Positions 1 through 8,361 of a stretch of 28,075 nucleotides of DNA are shown piece by piece; position 1 is the stretch's first letter, and each line of letters starts with the position of its first letter. A model generated the notes under the pieces. It worked only from the letters and a program-made list of their open reading frames with translations. It was not told where the DNA came from and did no database searches. Source of the stretch: Ktedonobacteraceae bacterium (GTDB lineage: Bacteria > Chloroflexota > Ktedonobacteria > Ktedonobacterales > Ktedonobacteraceae); contig JADBKA010000039.1 in the NCBI GenBank assembly GCA_014896635.1, positions 1-28,075 of the forward strand, written 5' to 3'. A program made the position numbers and the translations under genes.

Positions 1-459
1 CGAGCCTTCGACCAGGTGCAGGTCTGTTGGCGCAAACAACACCACTTTCATCTGCCCGATGGTATTGATTGTTTTTCTGGGGATGCCATTGATTTTGTAG
101 CGTTTACGTGGCGTGCTGGCCGGGAGTGGGAGGGGAGTGGTGGAACGCGCCTCTGCGCTGGTGGAATCTGGCAATGGGGGAGATGGATCAAAGACGGTAA
201 TCTCGATCTGGATGGTATCTGTGCGTCGCCGGACTTCGCCGCTAAGATGCGCAACATGATCAGGTGCGTGCCAGTTGACGACTTCGCGGTCACTGGTGGC
301 ATGGAAAGAGCTGGCGGTGGCGAGCATTCCTACTGCTTCGAGCAGATTAGTTTTGCCCTGGGCATTATCACCATAAAAGATGAAAAGGCCAGGTCCCAGG
401 GTGAGATCGAGTTGTCTATAGTTGCGGAATTCGCTCAACGCAAGGTGAGAAAGATACAT
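1..459 (-). CDS. recF: RecF, DNA replication/repair ATPase (N-terminal 153 residues, cut by window edge)
   Basis: RecF is an SMC-like ABC ATPase that loads RecA at gaps in single-stranded DNA. Reading the minus strand from ATG 457-459, the frame stays open to base 1 and gives a typical RecF start (MYLSHLALSEFRNYRQLDL) followed by a Walker A motif, GDNAQGKTNLLEA, at about residues 32-44. Later stretches such as KRYKINGIPRK and MKVVLFAPTDLHLVEGS are also RecF-like. A proline/serine-rich insert at about residues 90-120 (DPSPPLPDSTSAEARSTTPL and following) is longer than usual for this position and may be a surface loop. The gene follows dnaN in the same orientation, the classic dnaN-recF order. 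The ribosome-binding site is modest (GAGG five bases before the ATG). The rest of the gene lies outside the window. Confidence 0.95.
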   Translation of the reverse strand, partial: MYLSHLALSEFRNYRQLDLTLGPGLFIFYGDNAQGKTNLLEAVGMLATASSFHATSDREVVNWHAPDHVAHLSGEVRRRTDTIQIEITVFDPSPPLPDSTSAEARSTTPLPLPASTPRKRYKINGIPRKTINTIGQMKVVLFAPTDLHLVEGS

Positions 460-516
460 GCTGCCTCGTTTCCGCTGCTCTGCTGGCAAGAGGAAAAAGG
501 GGGTATATACAAGCCG

Positions 517-556
517 GAAGAGGGAAGGGGGAGGGAGATCCCTGACCTTCCTCTTC
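517..556. repeat. Inverted repeat (hairpin) between dnaN and recF
   Basis: An imperfect inverted repeat: arm 517-528 (GAAGAGGGAAGG) pairs with 546-556 (CCTTCCTCTTC), with one unpaired G. No T-run follows on the minus strand, so it is not a classical terminator. It lies 32 bases past the dnaN stop and ahead of recF, so it may attenuate or process the dnaN-recF mRNA. The strongly purine-biased arm means it could also be chance composition. Confidence 0.4.
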
Positions 557-588
557 TGCTTTTAGTTCTGCTACTTTTGTCTGCCTGC

Positions 589-1716
589 TCAGCGGTTGCT
601 GCTCATAGGCATAATAACATAGAAGTATTCACCGCTGCCGCCGACAGGTTTGATCAGGCCGGGGCGAGACGACGAGATAATCTCCAGCGAGACTTCGGGC
701 GTGCCAATGACTGAGAGCACATCCGACAGGTAGCGCGCATTGAAGATGACCTGCTGTTCCGGTCCATCGACGGCGGCGCTGATCGTACTGACGTTGCTGC
801 CAACGTCTTCGGCGGTGGCCTCGAGCGTCAACGTTCCCCCTTCATCACCGTTGACCTTGACGCGCGTGATGTTCGAGCTATCGCGCGCGAATGGCATCAC
901 CGACCTGACGGCAGCAGCGAATTCCTTCGTTTCGACAACGGCGCGGGTGGTGTGCTCTTTGGGGATGATGCCCCAGAAATTGGGGAAAGTACCCTCGATC
1001 AGGCGAGAAACCAGGTCCATCTGATCGCTGTGGAAGAGCACCTGTGACCTGTTCGGCGTCACGATCATTTGCACCGCTCCCTCAGAAGGCAGGATACGCG
1101 CCAGTTCGGTCAGGGTACGAGCGGGAATAAGGATGGGCTCGTGATGCTCTTCATGGCCAGCCAGATCCGCGACGCGCACCGCGAGGCGGAACGAATCGGC
1201 GGCGGCAAACGTCAGTTTCTCGTCTTTCACCTCGGCATGCACACCGAGCAACACCGGGCGCGAATCGTCCTCGGCGGCAGCAATCGTCACCTGAGAGATC
1301 ATCTCTTTGAGCAACGTCGCGTCCAGGATGATTGGCGTCTCGTTGCCCTCGACGCCTGGGATCTGTGGGAACTCGGATGGGTCCATGCCCTTGATGGTGC
1401 CGCTGCTGCGCTGGCTTTTGATGTGCAGCACGTTCGTCTCGTCGGCGACGCTGATTTCCACCGGCGCCGATCCCAGGCTGCTCACCAGATCCGTGAAAAT
1501 CTTCGCGGGAACGGTGGTCTTGCCCTCGGTGCTCACTTCAGCGTCTATCCAGCAGGTAATGGCGATCTCCAGATTGGTCGCCGACAATTTCAGACGACCA
1601 TGCTCGGCTGAGAGCAAAATATTGGCGAGAATAGGGAGCGTGCTACGACTTGAGACGGCGTGGCCGACAATCGAAAGCCCCCGGCTCAAATCCTGTTGCT
1701 TACAGGTAATTTTCAC
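589..1716 (-). CDS. dnaN: DNA polymerase III subunit beta (sliding clamp)
   Basis: The beta clamp is a ring-shaped dimer that tethers DNA polymerase III to DNA. The 375-residue product matches the usual length (366-378). Recognisable segments are LPILANILLSAE near residue 29, the KIFTDLVSSL stretch, RPVLLGVHAEV in the middle domain, IPARTLTELARIL, and a C-terminus ending with the clamp-like IKPVGGSGEYFYVIMPM. The GTG start at 1714-1716 is chosen because GGAGGG lies seven bases upstream and translation then begins VKITCKQQDLSRGLSIV, the normal clamp N-terminus. A start further upstream (up to 1836) would add about 40 residues of non-clamp sequence and would run across the promoter. recF follows downstream. 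No dnaA is seen next to it, unlike the common dnaA-dnaN-recF order. Confidence 0.97.
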   Translation of the reverse strand: MKITCKQQDLSRGLSIVGHAVSSRSTLPILANILLSAEHGRLKLSATNLEIAITCWIDAEVSTEGKTTVPAKIFTDLVSSLGSAPVEISVADETNVLHIKSQRSSGTIKGMDPSEFPQIPGVEGNETPIILDATLLKEMISQVTIAAAEDDSRPVLLGVHAEVKDEKLTFAAADSFRLAVRVADLAGHEEHHEPILIPARTLTELARILPSEGAVQMIVTPNRSQVLFHSDQMDLVSRLIEGTFPNFWGIIPKEHTTRAVVETKEFAAAVRSVMPFARDSSNITRVKVNGDEGGTLTLEATAEDVGSNVSTISAAVDGPEQQVIFNARYLSDVLSVIGTPEVSLEIISSSRPGLIKPVGGSGEYFYVIMPMSSNR

Positions 1717-1764
1717 TGATTTTCCCTCCAGACACAACCAGAACACTTTTAGAATTTCCTGGTT

Positions 1765-1793
1765 AGTATAGCCCAAACACTCTGAAGTGTAAA
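1765..1793 (-). promoter_or_regulatory. sigma70-type promoter of dnaN-recF
   Basis: On the minus strand TTTACA (1788-1793) is followed after exactly 17 bases by TATACT (1765-1770). Both are five-of-six matches to consensus with ideal spacing. Transcription would start near 1758, giving a leader of about 40 bases that contains the GGAGGG ribosome-binding site. This also supports the GTG start at 1716, because upstream in-frame codons would lie within or before the promoter. Confidence 0.8.
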
Positions 1794-1922
1794 CCGGCGT
1801 GCAGTTTTTTTGGCATTCTCCATTGATGGACAGCACAGAACTGCGAATTTGCTTGCTGCCATCCTCTTTTACTATTCTCCATCACTCCTCTGCAAGCGGG
1901 CAGTGATAATTTTCCGCTTTCA

Positions 1923-1951
1923 TCACACATCTGAAGAATAGTTCAGTGTGA
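1923..1951. repeat. Bulged inverted repeat upstream of the 155-aa gene
   Basis: TCACAC (1923-1928) and TGAA (1932-1935) pair with TTCA (1942-1945) and GTGTGA (1946-1951), leaving a three-base bulge and a six-base loop. It lies 46 bases before the ATG at 1998, in the leader of the 155-aa gene. It may be a regulator-binding dyad or an mRNA hairpin. The rest of 1794-1997 holds no convincing -35/-10 pair for the plus strand. Confidence 0.35.
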
Positions 1952-1997
1952 GATCGACACCAGATCAAAAACAGGAGCATGACACAAGAGGAAGCGT

Positions 1998-2465
1998 ATG
2001 AATCTTAACGAACAGTTTGAAAGCTTTCTGGCTAGTTTGGGAGTAGAAATGGAAAGAACAGACGAGAATAATTACCACAGCGATTCTGTGCCGGAAATCT
2101 CGATTTTCCAGGCTTCACGCGACCATTACGGCGTCTTCTATCGTCTGGATATTGTCGAACAGCAGCCAGAACTCCGCATCATGATTCCTGTCGATAAGGG
2201 TGATACGAAAATGGACATCTACCTTGTGCGCCTCGGCACCCTGACGCCGCTCAATACCTTCTTTCCGGCAATGGTCGCCTATGAAGGGAGCGCCGCGTAC
2301 GAGCAGGGACGCGAGGCGACTTTGCAGCATTTATTGTATGCCGTAGCTGAGATGATGAAGCAACTCTTCTGGTCAGGCGACTTACAGCGCATGAGCTTCC
2401 CGCCGGAGATCACTGTTGTGCCGCTGCACGTCTATGAAGAGAAGCCTTCCTGGAAGAAACGCTGA
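1998..2465 (+). CDS. Hypothetical protein, 155 aa
   Basis: I do not recognise a family. The product is a soluble, acidic-to-neutral alpha/beta protein with no signal peptide, membrane segment or cysteines. Its first part (residues 1-75) has a pattern of hydrophobic strands (ISIFQASRDHYGVFYRLDIV, ELRIMIPV), and the later part has a long helix (ATLQHLLYAVAEMMKQLF) before a short strand and a basic tail (PSWKKR). This strand-then-helix layout resembles small chaperone-like folds such as YbjN, but that is only a guess. The ATG is supported by GAGG six bases upstream. It stands alone: dnaN diverges upstream, and a perfect hairpin follows 15 bases after the stop, so it is probably a single-gene transcript. 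Confidence 0.75.
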   Translation: MNLNEQFESFLASLGVEMERTDENNYHSDSVPEISIFQASRDHYGVFYRLDIVEQQPELRIMIPVDKGDTKMDIYLVRLGTLTPLNTFFPAMVAYEGSAAYEQGREATLQHLLYAVAEMMKQLFWSGDLQRMSFPPEITVVPLHVYEEKPSWKKR

Positions 2466-2480
2466 GTTTTTCTGAAAAAA

Positions 2481-2506
2481 GCAGGACTATTGACCAATAG
2501 TCCTGC
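2481..2506. terminator. Perfect hairpin after the 155-aa gene, probable terminator
   Basis: GCAGGACTATTG (2481-2492) and CAATAGTCCTGC (2495-2506) form a perfect 12-base inverted repeat starting 15 bases past the stop codon. Six A residues (2475-2480) precede it, so the textbook U-tract is on the minus strand. On the plus strand only TTAT follows. It most likely works in both directions, closing the 155-aa transcript and shielding it from antisense reading. Confidence 0.6.
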
Positions 2507-2520
2507 TTATGCTGATCCCG

Positions 2521-2564
2521 CCTGCCCTGCCGTCCGATACAGAGCCTGTGAACGGCAGGACAGG
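2521..2564. repeat. Second inverted repeat upstream of the defence-like operon
   Basis: CCTGCCCTGCCGT (2521-2533) and ACGGCAGGACAGG (2552-2564) pair at 12 of 13 positions around an 18-base loop. It is right after the terminator-like hairpin and ahead of the A+T-rich promoter region. Roles to consider are a backup terminator, an operator, or a REP-like or excision-scar element. It is followed at 2568-2588 by a smaller AGCTT...AAGCT dyad. Confidence 0.45.
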
Positions 2565-2610
2565 TATAGCTTGTAATAAACATAAGCTCATGTTATATTC
2601 AAGGTTACAC

Positions 2611-2640
2611 CGGACAAATATTAAAACAGATTAATATACT
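2611..2640 (+). promoter_or_regulatory. Candidate promoter of the three-gene defence-like operon
   Basis: TATACT (2635-2640) is a good -10 box, with CGGACA (2611-2616, four of six) 18 bases upstream as a weak -35. The region 2565-2650 is much richer in A+T than the flanking genes. Transcription would start near 2647, giving a leader of about 80 bases to the ATG at 2728. The weak -35 would fit a low basal or activator-dependent level, but this is inference. Confidence 0.45.
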
Positions 2641-2727
2641 GCATATTCAGGTGGGTGTCGGTTCTCCGTTGTGGTGAAATGCTTTTGCTCATGAATAAAC
2701 AGGCAGGCATGTGAAGGGAGTTTTTTT

Positions 2728-5700
2728 ATGGCCGAAGTAATAAGTGCTGGACCGGCCTCTTTTGCGACAGAGGGAGAGCGCCAGGCTGCCGCTCTGTTAG
2801 GGCAGCAACTACCGGCTGGCTGGATCGTTATTTGCAACAAAGTGCTCTCTACCAGCGATGACCGTTCTTTTGAAATTGACTTTATTGTCATCGCCACGCG
2901 CTGGATATTCCTGCTCGATGAAAAATCGTGGAAGGGCCGCATACGCGGAGATGATGAGCAGTGGATACGAGAAGACGGCTCGTCCGAACGTAGTCCGCTG
3001 GCGAAGATGGATTACGTTGCGAAGATTTTTGCCGGGCGGCTCGGCTATAGGTTGCCGCCACTCAAGCAGGGAGAGCACTATGTGCGCGGCGGCGTGCTGC
3101 TGTCTGCACAAAAGGCATATCCGGCGATTTATGACCCGCGCGTGAAAAACGGTATCTTCCTGCTGACGGACGTCTGTCAGCGCCTACAGAAACTGGATAG
3201 CCAGGAGGGCAATCCGGCAGTTGGACAATTAAGCGCAAAGATTAAAGAGGAGCTGCTGCATCTCGCCAGCCGTCCTCTCGTCCCTGCAAAAATTTATTCA
3301 TTCAACATTGAGGATGCTATCTCGCTCAGGCCCAATGTGCGCCTCTTTTATGCAACGCTGGAAGGCGAGAAGGCAGAGGCTCGCCATCTGCTGGTCTATG
3401 ATCTTGGCAGAGATCCGCTGCAAGCCGAAAAGCTGAAAGAGTTTTACAAGCAGGAGTATCGCGCCATCAAAAAGCTGCGCTCAACCGGCCTGGTAGCGGA
3501 AGTACAGGACCCTCAGATCTGGTCCGACGATTACCTGGTCGTCGCCATGATCCCGCCGGATGGCAAATCACTCAAAGCTCTACCGTTGCCGGAGACGCGG
3601 GAAGAGTTTGCCCAGGAATTGCAACTGGCAGCAGCTTGCTTTAAAGGACTGGAGCAAATTCATGCGCATGGGATCATCCATCGCGCGCTCGGTCCCGAAG
3701 CGATTTATGTACAGATGCAAGGCAAACAGCCGCCTAAGGTCGTGTTTACCAATTTCTATGCGGCGCGCACTGGCACCGGCACGATCTCCCCTCTGCTGGA
3801 TGCCCTCGTCGTCGATGATCCCTATGCCTCGCCCAGTGTCGCTATCAGTTATGAATATGCCACGTCACAGGCCGATACCTTTAGTCTTGCGCTGATCCTG
3901 CTTGAGCGCCTCGCCGGTATTTCGGTGACGAAGATCCGTCCCCATGTCGAAGATGAACTGCTCTTTCCTGAACATCCACGCTGGTCTTCTTTCCTGCCGC
4001 CTGAGCTGGCCGACGAGCTGGCGCAGGTATTCAAGAGTATGCTCCAGCCGGCGAGTCAGATACAGCCACTCTCTGCCGGAGAAGCCGCCACGCGCCTGTC
4101 TGAGCTGGCCGGTCGATTGCGAACCGGGGATAGAGGCGAGGAAGGTCGCCTGCTATGTGGGCGCTATCGCGTCCAGCGCGTATTGGGTCAGGGGATGATG
4201 GCGCGCACCTACCTCGTCAGCGATACGGCCTATGCTGAACTCGGCCTGTTCGTTTTAAAACAGTTTTTGCGTTCCGACGAGGCGAGCGACCAGGCCCTGG
4301 CTGAATATAAAGCTTTGAAGGATATTACCAGCAAATACTTGCCGCGCGTCGAATATATCTTTGCTCCTGAAGATGACGCGCATGTGCTCATGCGATATAT
4401 TCCAGGTCCGACGCTACAACGGGTCGAGTCCGAGTTCCCCTGGCCGCTGGAACGCTGGTGGGCTTTTGCTCGTGATCTGCTTAATGCGGTAGAAGTGCTT
4501 GAGGATAAGGGGCTGCTCCACCGCGATATCAAGCCGGCAAACATTATCCTGCACGAGGACGACAATCACCCTGTGCTGATCGACTTTGGTTTTGCGATCC
4601 TCCTGGGCGACGATGAACATGTCGCGGGTACTCCTCTTTACTTGCCGCCCGAGGCTGCCACCGCTGCACAGACGCCACCATCAACCGACCGCTATGCGGC
4701 CGCAATAGTGCTGTTTCAGGCGCTCACCGGTGTGCTACCTTTTACCATCGGGCAGGGCGGAAAGCGCACAATAGTTGATCTAGAGCGGTTTGAAGATAGA
4801 AAAGTACGCCGCATCGCCGCTATCCTGCAACGCGCAGTCTCCAATGAGCCGAAAGAACGACCGGCGACTGCGGCACAGTTGCGCGCTGAACTACAGGTTG
4901 CCGTCCAGACAGTGGAAGTGCCTGTACTTGCTCAGCCGGCATCGGACAACCTTGTGAATTCCTGGGTAGACGATATCCGCAGCCTCTACCGCAATAGTGG
5001 TACGGGCAATACTGACAATCGTGGCCTGGACAGCGATTTTGTTCGTCAGACATACGTTCCTACTGCTCTGGACCTGGAATTACTGCCTTTGCTTTTCGAG
5101 CAGATGCCACGTGTCGTCTTTCTTTCGGGCAATCCGGGCGACGGCAAAACGGCTTTTCTGGAGCAAGTGTATCTCGAACTAAAAAGGCGCCAGGCCACAG
5201 AGGTAAAATATGATGCCAGTGGCTGGGAGATGCTCTATCGAGGACATATCTTCCGTAGTTGCTACGATGCATCTGAAGCGCATGAGCACCTGAGTGCCGA
5301 TGAGCAGCTTGGCGAGAAACTGCGCGGCTTAGAGGGTGAGCGACCCTCGCAGGCAAATCTGACCGTGCTTGTCGCTGTGAATGATGGTCGCCTGTTCGAT
5401 TTTTTCGAGCGCAAACGTACGCACTATCCCTGGCTCGCACAGCAAATTGATCTTCTGGCCGGGAGCGACGAGATCGAGCAGCAGGACGTCTGGCTGGTCG
5501 ATCTGAAGAAGCGCGCCTTTGTCACGCTGCCTGGCGCCGATCCTTCGATTTTCAGACGTGTCCTGGAACAGTTCGTCGCCGCCGACCGCTGGTCCGTCTG
5601 TGAAGGTTGTGCGGCGAAGATGCTCTGTCCGCTGCGCAATAATGCACAACGCCTGCGTAGCAAAAAAGTTGCCGCACGCCTGGAAGTGCTCTTCCTGTTC

Positions 5701-6654
5701 ACCCATTTGCGCCGCCAGCGCCATATTACGATGCGCGACTTGCGCTCGGCCCTTGCCTACATCATCACCGGCAACAGGAACTGTCAGGACATTCATGAGA
5801 TGCGAGCAGGGCAGGAAGCGGGTATCACACTGGTGAACTTCTCTTATTGGCAGAACGCCTTTGCTCCTGCCGATGCCGTCGATGAAGTGCTTAGCGATAT
5901 TGCTCGCCTCGATCCGGCGCGTTTTGCTCGCCCGCATCTTGACCGCTTCCTGCACTTCCATCAAGGGAGCGAAGACGCTGCCTTACGCCGTCTGCTCTTC
6001 ATGGATAGACAGGATCTGCCGCGCGAGCGGTTCGACAGCGAACAGGACTGGATGGCTGCCGTCAAGCGTCGTCTCTACTTCGAGGCTCCGAAAGCCGCTC
6101 TGGATGGAGAGACGAGTATGCCGGCGGCGGACTGGCGGCATCTCCTTCCTTATCGCTATGCACTGAAGTTCGTGAAACTGCTGGATGAGCGCATCGACCC
6201 GCAGGTGGTACTGGAACAACTGGCGCTCGGCCTGCTGCGCTCGGACGGGGTTTTTGAAGATGTGCCAGCCGGCAAATTGGGCATCAAAGTCAGCGCATCT
6301 GATGAGCAACAACTCGTTGTGCTCAAGCAATTTTCTCTGGAAGACTTCGAGTTGATCGTCTCTTTTCCTCAGCATACACGGTTGATCGAGACGCTGCCGG
6401 AGATAGTCGTTTTGCAGCATAAAAGCGGCAATCCGCGCCTGGAACTTACGCTGGATCTCTTTGAACTGCTGATGCAGATGGCCGATGGTCTGCATCCTAA
6501 TGCGCGTGAATATGCGCCGCTGCTTGAAGATCTCAAGCCATTTAAGGACGCGCTGCTGCTCCACGAGACGCAGGAACTGGTGCTCATCGAGAGCCAGTTT
6601 CGCGTTCATCAGCTTATACAGAATAATGGTAAAATTGTGCGCCAGATTGTCTAA
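2728..6654 (+). CDS. NERD nuclease-like / pseudokinase / Ser-Thr kinase / P-loop ATPase fusion (MAD6- or PglW-like), 1308 aa
   Basis: Four modules are visible. (1) A NERD domain at about residues 10-120, with GER near the start, E49-I-D51 and D64-E65-K66-S-W, the PD-(D/E)XK-like pattern. (2) A kinase-like domain at about 190-460 in which HRD is replaced by H318-R-A320 and DFG is absent, so it is probably a pseudokinase. (3) An intact Hanks-type kinase at about 480-735: Gly loop around G487, VLKQF lysine, H598-R-D600-IKPANI, D619-F-G, then AGTPLYLPPE. (4) A C-terminal P-loop ATPase with S800-GNPGDGK807-T and a zinc-finger-like C958-x2-C961-x5-C967-P, a layout I associate with DptF-type proteins. 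No membrane segment is seen. GGGAG lies seven bases before the ATG. It is the first gene of a three-gene operon (14-base gap to the next). NERD plus kinase recalls PglW of BREX type 2; kinase plus ATPase next to a HerA gene recalls MAD6. Function in defence is inferred. Confidence 0.85.
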   Translation: MAEVISAGPASFATEGERQAAALLGQQLPAGWIVICNKVLSTSDDRSFEIDFIVIATRWIFLLDEKSWKGRIRGDDEQWIREDGSSERSPLAKMDYVAKIFAGRLGYRLPPLKQGEHYVRGGVLLSAQKAYPAIYDPRVKNGIFLLTDVCQRLQKLDSQEGNPAVGQLSAKIKEELLHLASRPLVPAKIYSFNIEDAISLRPNVRLFYATLEGEKAEARHLLVYDLGRDPLQAEKLKEFYKQEYRAIKKLRSTGLVAEVQDPQIWSDDYLVVAMIPPDGKSLKALPLPETREEFAQELQLAAACFKGLEQIHAHGIIHRALGPEAIYVQMQGKQPPKVVFTNFYAARTGTGTISPLLDALVVDDPYASPSVAISYEYATSQADTFSLALILLERLAGISVTKIRPHVEDELLFPEHPRWSSFLPPELADELAQVFKSMLQPASQIQPLSAGEAATRLSELAGRLRTGDRGEEGRLLCGRYRVQRVLGQGMMARTYLVSDTAYAELGLFVLKQFLRSDEASDQALAEYKALKDITSKYLPRVEYIFAPEDDAHVLMRYIPGPTLQRVESEFPWPLERWWAFARDLLNAVEVLEDKGLLHRDIKPANIILHEDDNHPVLIDFGFAILLGDDEHVAGTPLYLPPEAATAAQTPPSTDRYAAAIVLFQALTGVLPFTIGQGGKRTIVDLERFEDRKVRRIAAILQRAVSNEPKERPATAAQLRAELQVAVQTVEVPVLAQPASDNLVNSWVDDIRSLYRNSGTGNTDNRGLDSDFVRQTYVPTALDLELLPLLFEQMPRVVFLSGNPGDGKTAFLEQVYLELKRRQATEVKYDASGWEMLYRGHIFRSCYDASEAHEHLSADEQLGEKLRGLEGERPSQANLTVLVAVNDGRLFDFFERKRTHYPWLAQQIDLLAGSDEIEQQDVWLVDLKKRAFVTLPGADPSIFRRVLEQFVAADRWSVCEGCAAKMLCPLRNNAQRLRSKKVAARLEVLFLFTHLRRQRHITMRDLRSALAYIITGNRNCQDIHEMRAGQEAGITLVNFSYWQNAFAPADAVDEVLSDIARLDPARFARPHLDRFLHFHQGSEDAALRRLLFMDRQDLPRERFDSEQDWMAAVKRRLYFEAPKAALDGETSMPAADWRHLLPYRYALKFVKLLDERIDPQVVLEQLALGLLRSDGVFEDVPAGKLGIKVSASDEQQLVVLKQFSLEDFELIVSFPQHTRLIETLPEIVVLQHKSGNPRLELTLDLFELLMQMADGLHPNAREYAPLLEDLKPFKDALLLHETQELVLIESQFRVHQLIQNNGKIVRQIV

Positions 6655-6668
6655 ATGGTGAGATTCAT

Positions 6669-8360
6669 ATGAAAGTTAAAATGCCAAAAGAAATGCGCGG
6701 AATCAGTTTTCCGCAACTGCTGAATCTGGAATTAAATGATTTCGACATAGACCTTTTTCTGCCATCGCTGTTTTTTACGATTCTGGCGCAGGGGAAAGGC
6801 AAAGCCCGGCAGACCAACGACGCAGAAGCAATTGGGCAGTATGTTGATCGACTGGCACGCCATCCAGCGCTGGAAGGCTTTGATTCGCCTGAAGGCCGCC
6901 GTGTGCTAGAGCGATTTGTGCGTACATCGCTGATCATCACCGGGCGGGTGGGACGCGCTCAGCGAGGAGAGCAGATCCTCGCTCTGGCGCCTTATACGAT
7001 TCTCACACATAAGGCAGGTTTTCCTCAAAGCAGTCGCCAGCGCCGGGCCGATCTCTTCATCTATCAGGCGTTGCGTGACGTTATGCAGTCCGATCACGCA
7101 TTGAGAGAGTTTGTGAAGCAGGTTTTTGGGCGTGGAGTAGAAATCGGCCCTCTGCCTGATCTGGGCGGCAGCTATGATGGCAGGACAGAACTGGATATTC
7201 TAACGCGCCTCTCGCTGGCTTTTCTCGATGGTTTTGCCAACACGCGGCCACGCTTAGATCGTGAGAAGAAGATCCCGCACGCCTGCCCGGCGCTGGTCGA
7301 TGAACTGGCGAGAGATCTGATCCGCTTTCTCTTTGAGTTTCATCACCGCATGCCGGTGCAGGCGCTCACCTATCATTTGCTGGCGCTCATCAATTTTGAG
7401 TTGTTCTCATACACCTTGCATGTAGTCCATGCAACGAATGCCCTCGTCGGCAATCCTGAGACTCTGCCGGCGGCGATGCGCGATGATCTACAGCCATCAA
7501 CATTAGAGGTATACCTCGATTTCACTGATGACCCGTCGTCGCGTAGCGTGGAGATGTCCAGAGCCTGTGTGCGGCGTGATATTGAGGCGTACCAGCAATT
7601 TCTGTGGTCGAGTGTGCTCCTGCGCCAGCTTAGCATCTATGCTGGCAAAGTCAGCAATAATGTGCGCCGTAAAGCGGATATCGAGCGGCTTCTGCCGCCG
7701 AACCATGCCGGAGCGCGCTATCTTCAGGGACTCCTGCTGCTGCAAAACGATGCAAAGATTGCGCCGCATCTTGAGGCTGCCGCTCAATTTGATGAGGAGC
7801 GCATCCGCGAGGCGAATATAGAGCATGAGGAAGAAGAGGATACCGAGGCTCTCCGGCAACTGGAAGAAATTGCAGCCATTGGTGAGACGGATGTCGAACG
7901 TGTCGTGCATTTACTGGTAGAGGGACAGCGCGGCGAAAGCATTCAGCACTTTATGCAGTGGTTTTATGGTGTTGGTGGCATAAAGAAGCCGCATGGCATT
8001 CTGCGTGGCACGCATACACGCCGCCAGACCTGGCGCTATGCGCCCGAAAATGATCTGCTGGCCGTACTCGTCCAGGTGGCAACAGCGCGTCTCTCTCAAG
8101 CGGGACAACTGCGTCCGATCAAGCTGCAAGAGTTTCTGGAGTTTTTATCCTGTCGCTATGGTCTGCTCATTGATAGGCCGCCCGCGCAGTTTGTAGGAGC
8201 GGAATATGCCGCCGCCGCCCGCGATAACCTGCGTGCTATGCAGCGCCGCCTGCATCAGATGGGCATATTCCGCGACCTCTCCGACGACTTCACCGTCCAG
8301 CGATTGCACGCTCCCTATGCCGGCACCGGCAATGAAAATAGAATGATTGAGGCAAAGTAG
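6669..8360 (+). CDS. Middle protein of the defence-like operon (MAD7- or DptG-like position), 563 aa
   Basis: I recognise no catalytic motif. The protein is mostly helical and soluble, with no signal or membrane segment. A short acidic patch (HEEEED, near residue 385) divides it. The C-terminal 100 residues (from about N461, with FLSCRYGLLIDRPP and LSDDFTVQRLHAPY) look like a winged-helix region, which would suit DNA or partner binding. By size and position, between a kinase-ATPase gene and a HerA-like ATPase gene, it corresponds to MAD7 of MADS or DptG of the phosphorothioate-dependent restriction set. I base this on synteny and on the C-terminal pattern, not on an alignment. GGTGA lies upstream of the ATG, 14 bases separate it from the first gene, and its stop is one base before the ATG of the next gene, so translation is probably coupled. 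Confidence 0.75.
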   Translation: MKVKMPKEMRGISFPQLLNLELNDFDIDLFLPSLFFTILAQGKGKARQTNDAEAIGQYVDRLARHPALEGFDSPEGRRVLERFVRTSLIITGRVGRAQRGEQILALAPYTILTHKAGFPQSSRQRRADLFIYQALRDVMQSDHALREFVKQVFGRGVEIGPLPDLGGSYDGRTELDILTRLSLAFLDGFANTRPRLDREKKIPHACPALVDELARDLIRFLFEFHHRMPVQALTYHLLALINFELFSYTLHVVHATNALVGNPETLPAAMRDDLQPSTLEVYLDFTDDPSSRSVEMSRACVRRDIEAYQQFLWSSVLLRQLSIYAGKVSNNVRRKADIERLLPPNHAGARYLQGLLLLQNDAKIAPHLEAAAQFDEERIREANIEHEEEEDTEALRQLEEIAAIGETDVERVVHLLVEGQRGESIQHFMQWFYGVGGIKKPHGILRGTHTRRQTWRYAPENDLLAVLVQVATARLSQAGQLRPIKLQEFLEFLSCRYGLLIDRPPAQFVGAEYAAAARDNLRAMQRRLHQMGIFRDLSDDFTVQRLHAPYAGTGNENRMIEAK

Positions 8361-8361
8361 T

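Noticed and set aside
16..714. A 232-codon plus-strand open frame at the left edge
   Set aside because: It lies opposite recF and the end of dnaN, both of which have clear conserved motifs on the minus strand; the plus-strand product has no protein-like features.
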